A stretch of DNA of 46,952 nt from Kiritimatiellia bacterium. GTDB taxonomy: Bacteria; Verrucomicrobiota; Kiritimatiellia; CAIQIC01; Lenti-01. The translations under genes and the position numbers were made by a program. The notes below the pieces were generated by a model. That model did not search any database. It saw only the letters and a list, made by a program, of their open reading frames with translations, and was not told the DNA's origin. Every line of letters begins with the position of its first letter. Positions within the stretch are counted from its first letter, which is position 1. The DNA lies in the NCBI GenBank assembly GCA_017458625.1, contig JAFTAH010000135.1, positions 1 to 46,952 on the forward strand. The letters run 5' to 3'. Shown in pieces: positions 9,933 through 18,492 of the stretch.

Positions 9933-9966
9933 ATTTCCAGGGGAGGGCGCGAGGAGGGCGTTGTGG

Positions 9967-9995
9967 TTGAGGTTTGGGGAACGAGGGGGTATGCT
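9967..9995 (+). promoter_or_regulatory. promoter of the amr genes
   Basis: TTGAGG at 9967-9972, a 17-bp spacer, TATGCT at 9990-9995; leader of about 20 nt to ATG 10023. Confidence 0.45.
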
Positions 9996-10022
9996 TGGGG
10001 GCGCGAGGACGAGGCGAGAAGG

Positions 10023-10985
10023 ATGACAGCGAAGTGCGAGATTTGTCCGCGGGGATGTCGGCTGGGCGAAGGGGAGGTCGGAGCTTGCCGGGCGAGGCAG
10101 GGGCGGGAGGACCGCGTGGTGGCGATGGCGTATGGGCGGCCATGCGCGGTGGCGGTCGATCCGATGGAGAAAAAGCCGCTGTATCACTTCTTGCCGGGAC
10201 GTCCGGTGCTTTCGCTGGGGATGGCGGGGTGCAACTTGCGGTGCAGGAATTGCCAGAACGCAGACATTTCGCAGCGCTCGCCGGAAGAGATTCCGGCCTA
10301 TCGGCTGTCGCCGGACGAGGTGGTCGCGCTGGCCGTGAAAGAGCACCTGCCCGCCATCGCGTACACCTACACCGAACCGCTGGTGGCGTTTGAATACGTG
10401 CTGGACTGCGCAAAGGCGGCACGGGCGGCCGGGGTGGCCAACGTCCTGGTCAGCGCGGGGTATGTGAATCCGGGGCCGCTGGAGGAACTGCTGCCGTTTG
10501 TGGATGCGGCGAACATCGACTTGAAGACCATGGACCCCGGGGGGTATCGGGAGAATTGCGGGGTGGAACTGGCACCGGTGCTGGCGACCTTGAAGGCGAT
10601 GGCCCGGACGAGCACCGTCCTGGAGGTCACGAACCTCGTCATTCCGGGCTTCAACGACTCGGACGCGCTGCTGGAGGCGTGGTGCGGCTTCGTGGCGGAG
10701 GAGCTGGGGGTGGACATTCCGGTGCATTTCTCGCGCTTTTTCCCGTGCCATCGGCTGACGGACCGGCAGGCGACGCCCGTCGGGACGCTGGCGCGCGCGA
10801 AAGCCATTGCCCGGAAGCATGGGTTGCGGTATGTTTACGCAGGAAATGTCCAGGAAGAAGAAACAACGGCTTGCCCTGCTTGCGGGGCTGTTCTGGTGGA
10901 GCGTCGCGGGTTCGACGTGGGGGCCAACCGCCTTCGCGACGGCCGCTGCTTCGCCTGCGGACAAGCCATCTACGGGAGGTTTTGA
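10023..10985 (+). CDS. amrS: AmrS, AmmeMemoRadiSam system radical SAM enzyme
   Basis: 320 residues from MTAKCEICPRGC. The N-terminal zinc-type Cys set (CEICPRGC...CRAR) is followed by the radical SAM motif GCNLRCRNCQN (CxxxCxxC) near residue 70, which holds the 4Fe-4S cluster. A second zinc ribbon, CPACG...CFACG, lies near the C-terminus. This is the standard architecture of AmrS, the radical SAM member of the three-part AmmeMemoRadiSam system, whose chemistry is not settled. The frame is open to 9963, but the Cys-rich N-terminus and position relative to the promoter favour 10023. The next gene starts one base after its TGA, so the two are co-transcribed and probably translationally coupled. 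Confidence 0.93.
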   Translation: MTAKCEICPRGCRLGEGEVGACRARQGREDRVVAMAYGRPCAVAVDPMEKKPLYHFLPGRPVLSLGMAGCNLRCRNCQNADISQRSPEEIPAYRLSPDEVVALAVKEHLPAIAYTYTEPLVAFEYVLDCAKAARAAGVANVLVSAGYVNPGPLEELLPFVDAANIDLKTMDPGGYRENCGVELAPVLATLKAMARTSTVLEVTNLVIPGFNDSDALLEAWCGFVAEELGVDIPVHFSRFFPCHRLTDRQATPVGTLARAKAIARKHGLRYVYAGNVQEEETTACPACGAVLVERRGFDVGANRLRDGRCFACGQAIYGRF

Positions 10986-10986
10986 G

Positions 10987-12453
10987 ATGAAGACGCGCAC
11001 GCCACGGATTGCGGGCAGCTGGTATCCGGACTCGGCCGAGGAAATCATGACGTTGATTGGGGACGGGGTGGCGGCGGCGAAAAAGCTGGAGCATCCGGCG
11101 GCGATTGTCGTTCCCCATGCGGGCTATGCGTATTCGGGAAGCATTGCGGCGCAGGCGTTCGCGGGGCTGGAGGCGGAGGACTACGACCGGGTGATCGTCC
11201 TGGCGCCGAGCCACCGCGTGGCGATGCGGCGGTCGTTCAGCGTGGAGCCGGCGGCAGGGGTGAAAACGCCGTTCGGGGTGGTGGAGCTGTCGCCGGGGCT
11301 GCACGACGAGCTGGCGGCGTTGCCGGGGTCGCGTTATGTGCCGGAAGCGCATCCGTGGGAGCATGCCATCGACATCGAATTGCCGCTGATCAAGCGCTTT
11401 TTGCCGAATTGCCAGGTGGGAGCGGCCATCGTGGGGGTCTGGGACGCGAGGAATCCGGCGGACGCAAAGCTGCTGCAGGCGTTCGGGGCGGCGTTCGGGC
11501 GGATGCTCAACCGGCGGACGCTGGTGGTCATCAGCACCGATTTCACGCATTACGGGGAGGATTTCGGGTATGTGCCGTTCCGGGAGGACGTGGCGGAGCG
11601 GTTGCGGGCGCTGGATGCGGAGATGTTTGCGGAGCTGGCCAAAAACAACGGACTGGCATGGTCGGAGGCGCTGGCACGGACGGGAGCGACGATTTGCGGG
11701 GCGTCCGCGCTACAGCTGCTGCTGGCGGGGTTGCCGGAATCGGCGCGGTTCGAGCGGCTGGCGTATGGGAGTTCGGGGGACATGACAGGGGATTGGTCGC
11801 ATGTGGTGGGGTATACGGCGGCGGCGGTGTATGCGGATTGGGGGGAGCGGGCGGAACCCGCGCCGGAGGCGAAGAAGAAGACGGAGGCGGAGACGGGGAC
11901 GGCCTTGTCGGACGAGGCCGGAGCGGTGCTGGTGGGCATTGCGCGGCAGCGTCTGGAGCAGGCGGTCGGGGGCGCGGAGGAGAAAGCGCCCGTCGAGATG
12001 ACGGCGGCGGTGCGCCAGGAGTTGCAGCGGCGATGCGGGGCATTTGTGACGCTGACGGAACAGGGCGAGTTGCGGGGATGCATCGGAATGATCGTTTCGG
12101 AAGAGCCCGTGGAAGAGGTCGTTCGGGAGATGGCGGTGGCGGCGGCGCTGGAGGATCCGCGTTTCCCGGCGGTGCGGGCGGAAGAGCTGCCAGGCATCGA
12201 AATCGAGGTCTCGGTGCTGAGCGAACCGCAGGCGATTGCGGGGCCGGAGGAGATTGTCATCGGACGGGACGGGGTGATCTTGAGCAAGCGCGGGCGGCGG
12301 GCGGTCTTCCTCCCCCAGGTGGCGCCGGAGCAGGGGTGGAATGTGCCGACCATGCTGACGCATCTGGCCCTCAAGGCCGGCTTGCGACCGAACGATTGGC
12401 AGGAGGGGGCGCAGTTCGAGACCTTCCGGGCACAGATTTTCCACGAAAAGTGA
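10987..12453 (+). CDS. amrB: AmrB-AmrA fusion, AmmeMemoRadiSam system
   Basis: 488 residues from MKTRTPRIAGSWYP. The N-terminal ~270 residues are a MEMO1-like (AmrB) domain: VVPHAGYAYSG, APSHRVAMRRSF, HPWEHAIDIELPLIKRFLP and ISTDFTHYGEDFGY, with the conserved histidines of this extradiol-dioxygenase-like fold. After an acidic, Lys-rich linker (about 285-305) comes an AMMECR1 (AmrA) domain with LRGCIGMI (the conserved LRGCIG), LEDPRFPAV and a C-terminal VFLPQVAPEQGW. The start at 10987 is set by GGGAGG (10975-10980), inside the end of amrS. An upstream ATG (10846) in this frame would add a signal-like peptide but lies over the conserved AmrS zinc ribbon, so it is rejected. Confidence 0.92.
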   Translation: MKTRTPRIAGSWYPDSAEEIMTLIGDGVAAAKKLEHPAAIVVPHAGYAYSGSIAAQAFAGLEAEDYDRVIVLAPSHRVAMRRSFSVEPAAGVKTPFGVVELSPGLHDELAALPGSRYVPEAHPWEHAIDIELPLIKRFLPNCQVGAAIVGVWDARNPADAKLLQAFGAAFGRMLNRRTLVVISTDFTHYGEDFGYVPFREDVAERLRALDAEMFAELAKNNGLAWSEALARTGATICGASALQLLLAGLPESARFERLAYGSSGDMTGDWSHVVGYTAAAVYADWGERAEPAPEAKKKTEAETGTALSDEAGAVLVGIARQRLEQAVGGAEEKAPVEMTAAVRQELQRRCGAFVTLTEQGELRGCIGMIVSEEPVEEVVREMAVAAALEDPRFPAVRAEELPGIEIEVSVLSEPQAIAGPEEIVIGRDGVILSKRGRRAVFLPQVAPEQGWNVPTMLTHLALKAGLRPNDWQEGAQFETFRAQIFHEK

Positions 12454-12483
12454 CGGGGCGATGGAAAAAGTTTAGGCGGGGGG

Positions 12484-12512
12484 TTGCGGGAAGGGATGGG
12501 GCGGGGTAAAAT
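12484..12512 (+). promoter_or_regulatory. promoter of the tmRNA gene
   Basis: TTGCGG (12484-12489), exactly 17 bp, TAAAAT (12507-12512). Transcription would begin near 12519; RNase P would remove about 15 nt to give the mature 5' end at 12535. Confidence 0.6.
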
Positions 12513-12534
12513 ATGGATAACCTCATGAATTTGA

Positions 12535-12891
12535 GGGGGCGACTGGTTTCGACGTGCCTGTTGAAGACCGGATTGCGCGCCGAGGTCCCCGGTTGGCCTC
12601 GTTAATCCACCGGGAAAAACACAAAAGCCAACGAAGAATTGGCCCTCGCGGCGTAGAAAACGCGCCCCGACGTCGACCTCTTCACGCCTGCGGGAGAGAG
12701 TCGGCGACATTAGCAGGCTGGCGACCGTCGCCGGGCGACCGGGCGGAGGCGCGAGAACCAACAGGGCGCTGGCGATGCGTCAGGACTGTCCGCGGTCACG
12801 ATGCATGGCGAGACTCAAAACACGGAACACACGCGTAGACATTCGGGGGCCACGGGTGCGGACGGGAGTTCGATTCTCCCCGCCTCCACCA
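12535..12891 (+). ncRNA. ssrA: tmRNA (transfer-messenger RNA)
   Basis: The 5' end GGGGGCGACTGGTTTCGAC and 3' end GGGAGTTCGATTCTCCCCGCC then TCCACCA form the tRNA-like domain. The acceptor stem is GGGGGCG/CGCCTCC (one G-U pair) with an encoded CCA. The tag reading frame at 12612-12656 is GGG AAA AAC ACA AAA GCC AAC GAA GAA TTG GCC CTC GCG GCG TAG, giving GKNTKANEELALAA after the alanine carried by the tRNA part. The ALAA end is the normal signal for ClpXP-type proteolysis. GC-rich pseudoknots follow the tag. The RNA rescues stalled ribosomes together with SmpB (not in the window). Confidence 0.96.
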
Positions 12892-12896
12892 TCCCA

Positions 12897-12932
12897 ACCC
12901 GCCCGGGAAAGTTCCCGGGCGGGGTTTTTTTG
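12897..12932 (+). terminator. Rho-independent terminator of tmRNA
   Basis: The stem CCCGCCCGGGAA / TTCCCGGGCGGG with a short AG loop is followed by TTTTTTT at 12925-12931. Confidence 0.95.
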
Positions 12933-13034
12933 CGCCACAGGGCACCCTCTCGCGCCCCCCGGAGGAGGCACTTTGCAGAGAGTTCGCCCTTGGCCGCGGC
13001 CAAATGCCCCGTGCTCCCCGGGAGGGGGGAAGGA

Positions 13035-13173
13035 CTAGAGCAGTTTGCGAAAAAGTGTGGCCACAAGGTTCGGAGGTGCGACATCCTGTCGCGCCCAAAT
13101 AATTACGCGGCTGGAAGCCGCACCTCCGGAAGCCGCCCGCCAAATGGCTACAGTAATTTGAAAACCGCTCTAG
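13035..13173 (+). repeat. MITE-like repeat, copy 2 (139 bp)
   Basis: Starts CTAGAGCAGTTTGCGAAAA and ends TTTGAAAACCGCTCTAG. Collinear with copy 1 at 8012-8151 with a handful of substitutions; shares the hairpins GCGACATCCTGTCGC and GCGGCTGGAAGCCGC. Its right-end CTAG is shared with copy 3. Confidence 0.88.
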
Positions 13174-13257
13174 CCGCGCCTTCAGACTTGTATTTGTGGC
13201 GCGACAGGATGTCGCACCCCCCATTCTTGCGGCTACATTTTTCTGAAAATGCTCTAG
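13170..13257 (-). repeat. MITE-like repeat, copy 3 (88 bp, truncated, inverted)
   Basis: Read on the minus strand it starts CTAGAGCATTTTCAGAAAA, keeps GGTGCGACATCCTGTCGC and breaks off at GCGGCT, where it meets the right end of copy 2 at a shared CTAG. Its intact CTAG end at 13254-13257 provides the TAG stop of thrC. Confidence 0.8.
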
Positions 13258-14522
13258 AGCTCGGTGGCGCGCATGGCGGCGTCGGTGGAGTTGTCGATGA
13301 CGAGGGGCTCACCAGCGGCCTTGCGGGCGGAGGCGATGTCCTTGAGGCCGTTGCCGGTGGAGAGGATGACGGCGAGGGCGTCGGAGGGGAGTATGGCGGA
13401 CTTGGCGGCGGCCAGAAGTCCGGCGGCAGCCGTGGCGGCGGCAGGTTCGGGGAAGACGCCGGTGGCACGGGCGACGAGGGGGATGGTGGCGAGAATGTCG
13501 GCATCGGGGACAACGATGGCGGCACCCTCGGACTCGATGACGGCGCGGACGGCGGCCAGACCGTCGCGGGGGATGTCGACGGAGATGGAGTCGGCGACGG
13601 TGGTGGCGGCGACGGCGGGAACGGCGAGCTTCTGCCAGTCGGCGGAGGCGGAGGTGGCGGAGAGGCCGAGGGCACGGGCGGCAGCAACGCCGCGGGTAAT
13701 GGCGTCGGAGGCCTCGGACTGACAGCAGAGGAGGTGGGGCAGGCGGTCGGAAATGCCGGCGTCGAAGAGGTCGCGGAAGCCCTTCCAGATGCCGGAAATG
13801 ATGTTGCCGTCGCCAACGGGCACGGCAACCCAGTCGGGAATGCGGCCAAGCTGCTCGAAGAGCTCGAAAGCGGCGGTCTTCTTGCCTTCGCGGGTGTAGG
13901 GGTTGTAGCCGGTGTTGCGGTTGAACCAGCCACGCTGGGCGCAGACGTGCATGCAGAGGTCGAAGGCATCGTCGTAGGTGCCGCGGACGGCGATGACGCG
14001 GGCCCCGAAGGTCAGGAGCTGCGCAATCTTGGCCGCCGGGGCCGCCTGGGGAACGAAAATGACGCAGGGAAAGCCGACGGAAGCCGCCAGGCAGGCCATG
14101 GAGGAACCGGCGTTGCCGGTGGAAGCCCCGCAGATGACGGAGGCCCCGGTCTCGCGGGCGCGGACGAGGGCGATGGCTCCGGCGCGGTCCTTGAAGGAGG
14201 CGGAGGGGTTCTGGCCGTCGTCCTTGATGTAGAGGGAGGACAAGCCGGCGGCGGCGGCAAGGCGGGGGGCGGAGTAGAGAGGGGTGTTGCCGACGCGGAG
14301 GGGCGAGGCCAGGGAAAGGTCCGAGACGGGCAGGAGGGAAAGGTAGCGGAAGATGTCGCGGCGGGTGGTGTCGCGCCACCAGGAGCGGTCAGGATGGTTG
14401 GCGGGCCAGTCATAGTGGACTTCGAGGTTGCCGCCGCAGGCAGGGCAGACGTAGTCGGGCGCACCCGCAGGCAGTTCATGGCCGCAGGCAAAGCAGCGGA
14501 GGGAGGAGAAGAACGATTTCAT
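13254..14522 (-). CDS. thrC: threonine synthase
   Basis: 422 residues. An N-terminal zinc ribbon (CFACG...CPACGG, residues 10-30) precedes the PLP fold, as in the plant/archaeal-type enzymes. The PLP lysine is in NPSASFKDRAGAIAL. The substrate/cofactor loops are GASTGNAGSSMA, WVAVPVGDGNIISGIWKGF and ILSTGNGLKD. The enzyme turns O-phosphohomoserine into threonine. ATG 14522 overlaps the stop of the upstream methyltransferase gene by four bases (ATGA), so the pair is coupled. The stop TAG lies in the CTAG end of MITE-like copy 3. Confidence 0.95.
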   Translation of the reverse strand: MKSFFSSLRCFACGHELPAGAPDYVCPACGGNLEVHYDWPANHPDRSWWRDTTRRDIFRYLSLLPVSDLSLASPLRVGNTPLYSAPRLAAAAGLSSLYIKDDGQNPSASFKDRAGAIALVRARETGASVICGASTGNAGSSMACLAASVGFPCVIFVPQAAPAAKIAQLLTFGARVIAVRGTYDDAFDLCMHVCAQRGWFNRNTGYNPYTREGKKTAAFELFEQLGRIPDWVAVPVGDGNIISGIWKGFRDLFDAGISDRLPHLLCCQSEASDAITRGVAAARALGLSATSASADWQKLAVPAVAATTVADSISVDIPRDGLAAVRAVIESEGAAIVVPDADILATIPLVARATGVFPEPAAATAAAGLLAAAKSAILPSDALAVILSTGNGLKDIASARKAAGEPLVIDNSTDAAMRATEL

Positions 14523-15865
14523 GGGAGGGAGCCTTTCGTGGGGACAACCGGGGAGGTGGAGAGATGGGCACGGCGGAGGGGCGGCGTGCCGAGAGGGGTG
14601 GCATCGGCCAGTAGAAGGCGCTGGCCGCGTTCAAGGGTGCGGAGGGACTTGCGGACGGCCGCAGGGAGGTCGCGGTGGAGGAGCTGGAGGCGGGCAAAGG
14701 ATCCGTCGGGGAGGCACGCGGGGCAGAGGGTCTGGCCCTTGGCAAAGGTGGGCGAGGCGACCAGGCGGGCGGCAAGGGGGGCGGTGTCGCTCGTCGGAGC
14801 GGCAGCGGGGGCGGGTGTAAGGGCGAGGAAGGTGAAAGCGAGGTGGCGGAGATCGCGGTGGAGGGCAGTGGCAAGAATCTGGAGGGTGCGCGGGAGAGGG
14901 AAGGTGCGGACGGCGTGGCAGGGCTCGCGCAGCGGGCATGCCAGTTCGTGAGGACAAGGGGCCAGGAGGTGGAGGTGCAGGGTGTCCATGGCGTAGTCAC
15001 GCCAGGCGCGGAGACGGTCGCCTACGGCGCGGACAAGGGGTTCGCAGAGGAGCAGGATGCCGTCCGGGGCGAGAAAGCGCGCGGCGTGCTCGAGGAGGGC
15101 AAGCTGTTCGTCCGGGGGAAGCTCGTTGAGGACGTAGTGGAGGATGACGAGGTCGTAGGCGTGTGGAGGGAGGTCAAGATCGCGAGCGGACGTGAGATGG
15201 GTCCGGAGGAGGGCGGTGGGGAAAGCGGAGGGACGGAGAGCGAGGAAGGTTTCGTGAAGGGCTCGAAGGGCGGCACGAGAGGTGTCGCAGACGTCGAGGG
15301 AGAGGGCGGCATGGCCGACGGCGGCGGCGCGGGCCAGCGCGGGCCAGGCGGCGGCGCCGGTGCCAGCGCCCAGGTCGAGGATACGGTAGGGACGGCGGGG
15401 CTCGGGAGCACGGAGAGGCAGCTCGGGGAGCACGAGGTTCATGCGGGCGTGCGTCAGCGGCGCGAAGTAGAGAGAGTAGGCAATGGCGTGGCGGGCAGTA
15501 CGGAGGTAGATGGGATCGGAGGAGGCGGCGGGCGCAGGCGCTGCGGCAGGGGCAGCAGGGACGGCGGCCGACGCGGCATCGGCGGGAGGTCGGGGTTGGG
15601 GGCTGGCGGCCGGGGCAGATGGCACCGAAGCGGGCGGAGTCCCCTCCCCCGGGGTCTTGGCGGGCGGCGGCAAGGACGGGCGGGCCGTGGTAAAGCGGTC
15701 GGCCAGGCGGCGGATGTCGGGAAGCAGGCGCTGGATGGCATCGCGGTCGGAGAGAGCCCGGGTTTCGCGCTGGGCCTGTCGGAGCCAATAGGCTTCGAGG
15801 GCGGGGGGATAGGCGGGCGTCAGGAGGGAGGCGGTGGCAGTAGCGAGAGGTGAAGTGTAGGACAT
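14519..15865 (-). CDS. Rsm22-like SAM-dependent methyltransferase
   Basis: 448 residues from ATG 15865 (MSYTSPLATATASLL); the frame is open to a TTG at 15898. The SAM motif I is YRILDLGAGTGAAAWPAL. Family marks of the Rsm22/METTL17 group (PF09243) are YVLNELPPDEQLALLEHAARFL, LLCEPL, and the Cys motifs APCPHELACPLREPCH and GQTLCPACLPDG. Members are thought to modify or help assemble the small ribosomal subunit. A Pro/Ala-rich low-complexity linker lies at about residues 75-130. Translationally coupled to thrC through an ATGA overlap, though no functional link between the two is known. Confidence 0.85.
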   Translation of the reverse strand: MSYTSPLATATASLLTPAYPPALEAYWLRQAQRETRALSDRDAIQRLLPDIRRLADRFTTARPSLPPPAKTPGEGTPPASVPSAPAASPQPRPPADAASAAVPAAPAAAPAPAASSDPIYLRTARHAIAYSLYFAPLTHARMNLVLPELPLRAPEPRRPYRILDLGAGTGAAAWPALARAAAVGHAALSLDVCDTSRAALRALHETFLALRPSAFPTALLRTHLTSARDLDLPPHAYDLVILHYVLNELPPDEQLALLEHAARFLAPDGILLLCEPLVRAVGDRLRAWRDYAMDTLHLHLLAPCPHELACPLREPCHAVRTFPLPRTLQILATALHRDLRHLAFTFLALTPAPAAAPTSDTAPLAARLVASPTFAKGQTLCPACLPDGSFARLQLLHRDLPAAVRKSLRTLERGQRLLLADATPLGTPPLRRAHLSTSPVVPTKGSLP

Positions 15866-15921
15866 GGACAACGTTGGGGAAAGAACGGCGCGAGGCAAGA
15901 GACGACGACGGAGCGACAGCG

Positions 15922-16635
15922 TCAGATGCGGTTGGGATCGTGAAGGAAAGCGGTGGCCGTGGCGAGGTCGGCGGCGGACCGGATGCGGACGCCAACATGG
16001 CAGGCAGGTGGAGCTGGCACCAGGTGGGGCACCAGTTTTGAGGAGAGGGAGAGGACGGTCTCCAGGTCGTCGCCAGCCACTTTCCGCTTTTTGTCGTAGG
16101 CGTCCATCAGGAGCTGGCGAGGAAAGACCTGGGGCGGGAGAAGGGTCCAGACGTGGCCGGCATCGGCAGGAAGGCGCGACTGGAAGGCATTGCGCTTGAC
16201 GAGGGCAATCGGGTCGAGCACCTCCTCCGCCGCCGTGGCGACGCCCCCGGAGACACGCCAGGCGGCACGAATGGTTTCAGAGACGAGCGAGGCGTTCAGA
16301 AGCGGGCGACAGGCATCCAGGACACAGATGAAGTCGGCTTCAGGATCGATGTAGGCAAAGGCGGCGCTCATGGAGGCTTGGCGACGAGCCCCCGCGCCGA
16401 CCACCTTGCGGATTTTGCTAAAGCGATAGGTCTTCATGAGCGCGGCCAACTCGGCGGCATTGTCGCGGTCGATGACCACGATGACGCCCGCCAGTTCGGG
16501 GGTCTGCTCGATGACGGTGAGGACATAGGTAATGACAGGCCTGTCGTTGAGGAACAGAAACGGGGTGGAGACGGAAGCGGCGAGGCGGTCGTCGCGTCCG
16601 GAGGCGATGAGGATGGCCCAGGTCAGATTCTTCAT
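15922..16635 (-). CDS. IspD-family cytidylyltransferase-like protein, degenerate active site
   Basis: 237 residues. Overall pattern of IspD (2-C-methyl-D-erythritol 4-phosphate cytidylyltransferase): an N-terminal nucleotide loop, a PVITYVLTVIEQTPEL helix, GAGARRQASMSAAFAYI, VLDACRPLLNASLV (IspD: HDAARPLV), VATAAEEVLDPIALV and a C-terminal DDLETVLS. The loop that normally reads AAGxGxRM...PKQ is ASGRDDRLAASVSTPFLFL. The glycine-rich pattern is broken and the CTP-binding Lys of PKQ is absent. It may be a paralogue with another substrate, or inactive; I would not assume it supplies the MEP pathway. Own promoter upstream; a 56-bp gap to the Rsm22-like gene. Confidence 0.65.
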   Translation of the reverse strand: MKNLTWAILIASGRDDRLAASVSTPFLFLNDRPVITYVLTVIEQTPELAGVIVVIDRDNAAELAALMKTYRFSKIRKVVGAGARRQASMSAAFAYIDPEADFICVLDACRPLLNASLVSETIRAAWRVSGGVATAAEEVLDPIALVKRNAFQSRLPADAGHVWTLLPPQVFPRQLLMDAYDKKRKVAGDDLETVLSLSSKLVPHLVPAPPACHVGVRIRSAADLATATAFLHDPNRI

Positions 16636-16691
16636 GGTGGCTCGTTTCGTGCAAAGTGCAAGGGCAAGACGTAGCGATGGCCTCCCTTGCG

Positions 16692-16726
16692 AATCATATC
16701 TTTGCCGAATAGAGGAGAATTGTCAA
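16692..16726 (-). promoter_or_regulatory. promoter of the IspD-like gene
   Basis: Minus strand: a perfect TTGACA at 16721-16726, then AAGATATGAT within 16692-16705 as -10 region (spacing 18 to AAGATA). Confidence 0.5.
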
Positions 16727-16914
16727 GTGTGGAGCGAACGAGGGTGTGCGATTTTACTTTGTTGCACCATCATGGTCAGGCGGCGGCGAGAAATTGGGCA
16801 AAAAGGCCAATGATTGACGAAAAACCACACGCGATGGCGGTGACTGGGGTGCGGGCAGCAGAGGGCCAAGGCGGACGACCTGAAGGTCAACGCAAGGGCG
16901 AGGTGACGGGGGGC

Positions 16915-18492
16915 CTATTCCCAGTACTGGCGGTCGAGGGCACGGTACTGGACGGCCTCGGCGATGTGGTCTTCGAGGATGTCGGGGGAAGCCGCCATGT
17001 CGGCGATGGTGCGGGCGACCTTGAGGATGCGGTCGTAGGCGCGGGCGGAAAGGTGGTATTCGGCCATGGCCGTCTTGAGCAGGAGCTGGGCGGAAGGGCC
17101 CAGGACGCAATGCTCGCGGACGTCGCGGCTAGTCATGAGGGCGTTGCAGTGGACGGCGGGAGCGGGGGCGGCGTTCGGCGCGGCGGGATCCGCAGGGGCG
17201 GCGGTGAAGCGCTCGCGCTGGATGGCGCGGGCGGCCTGGACGCGGTCGCGGATGGCAGCGGACGATTCACCCTTCTCGACGGAGGCGAGCTGCTGGTATT
17301 CGACGGCGGGGACTTCGACGTGGATGTCGATGCGGTCGAGGAGGGGGCCGGAGATGCGGTTGCGGTAGCGCTGCATCTGCATGGGGGTGCAGCGGCATTC
17401 CTTGCGGGGGTCGCCGAAGTGGCCGCACGGGCAGGGATTCATCGCGGCAACCAGCATGAACCGACAGGGGAAGGAGACCGTTCCGGAGGCTCTGGAGATG
17501 GTGACGACGCCGTCTTCGAGGGGCTGGCGCATGACCTCGAGGACGTTGCGATGGAACTCGGGGAGCTCGTCGAGGAAGAGCACGCCATTGTGGGCCAGGG
17601 AAACCTCGCCGGGCATGGGATGGGTGCCGCCGCCCAAAAGGCCGGCATCGGAAATGGTGTGGTGGGGCGCGCGGAAGGGACGGGAGGAGACGACGGCCTG
17701 GTGGGGCGGAAGGACGCCGGCGATGGAGTGGATTTTCGTGGTCTCGAGGGCTTCTTCGAGGGTGAGCGGCGGGAGGATAGTGGGGACGCGCTTGGCCAGC
17801 ATCGACTTGCCGGTTCCGGGCGGTCCGACAAGAAGGATGTTGTGGCCGCCGGCGACGGCAACCTCCAGGGCGCGGCGCGCGGATTCCTGGCCGCGAACGT
17901 CGGCATAGTCGACGGCGTAGGCGGTGCCGCCGGCAAAGGCGGCCTGAGCGTCGACGACAAAGGGGGGAATGTCCTCGTCGCCGGAGAGGAAGCGGGCCGC
18001 CTGGGCAAGGGAGGCAACGGGAATGGTATCGATGCCGGAAACAACGGCGGCTTCCTCGGCGTTTTCAGGCGGGACGAGGATGCCCTGGCGGCCCTCGGCA
18101 CGGGCGCGGAGGGCAATAGGCAGAACACCCCGGACGCGGCGGACTTCGCCGCCCAGGGCGAGTTCGCCCACAACGGCGTAGCGGGCGAGGCGGTTGGTTT
18201 CGAGCTGGCGGTCGGCGACAAGTGCGCCAAGAGCGATGGGGAGGTCGAAGGAGGGACCTTCCTTCTTGATGTCGGCGGGAGCGAGATTGACGGTCACGCG
18301 GCCAAGCGGAGGACAAAAGCCGGAATTGGCCAGGGCGGTCCAGACGCGGTCGGTGGATTCCTTGACGGCGGCATCGGGAAGGCCGACGACGACAAAGCGG
18401 GGGTCGCCGTTGCCCACGTTGACCTCAATCTCGACTTCGTAGGCGTCGACGCCGTAGACGGCCCCGGAATAGACTTTGGCGAGGCCGCTCAT
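16915..18492 (-). CDS. comM: YifB/ComM family Mg-chelatase-like AAA ATPase
   Basis: 525 residues. An N-terminal LonC-like domain ([60 protein letters not shown]) is followed by an AAA core with Walker [48 protein letters not shown], Walker [12 protein letters not shown] and the zinc-type Cys set [17 protein letters not shown]. The C-terminal lid ends [13 protein letters not shown]. ComM-type hexameric helicases drive branch migration in natural transformation. The start ATG 18492 overlaps the stop of rfbC (ATGA); the frame is open further upstream, but that part is a shadow of rfbC. Confidence 0.94.
   Translation of the reverse strand: MSGLAKVYSGAVYGVDAYEVEIEVNVGNGDPRFVVVGLPDAAVKESTDRVWTALANSGFCPPLGRVTVNLAPADIKKEGPSFDLPIALGALVADRQLETNRLARYAVVGELALGGEVRRVRGVLPIALRARAEGRQGILVPPENAEEAAVVSGIDTIPVASLAQAARFLSGDEDIPPFVVDAQAAFAGGTAYAVDYADVRGQESARRALEVAVAGGHNILLVGPPGTGKSMLAKRVPTILPPLTLEEALETTKIHSIAGVLPPHQAVVSSRPFRAPHHTISDAGLLGGGTHPMPGEVSLAHNGVLFLDELPEFHRNVLEVMRQPLEDGVVTISRASGTVSFPCRFMLVAAMNPCPCGHFGDPRKECRCTPMQMQRYRNRISGPLLDRIDIHVEVPAVEYQQLASVEKGESSAAIRDRVQAARAIQRERFTAAPADPAAPNAAPAPAVHCNALMTSRDVREHCVLGPSAQLLLKTAMAEYHLSARAYDRILKVARTIADMAASPDILEDHIAEAVQYRALDRQYWE

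Noticed and set aside
10846-10986. Signal-peptide-like extension (MSRKKKQRLALLAGLFW...) in frame with AmrB-AmrA
   Set aside because: It overlaps the conserved zinc ribbon of AmrS in another frame, while a good ribosome site serves ATG 10987; the hydrophobicity is probably accidental.
12801-14951. 716-codon plus-strand frame over tmRNA, repeats and thrC
   Set aside because: Starts inside tmRNA and is the complement of thrC; Gly-rich, no motifs.
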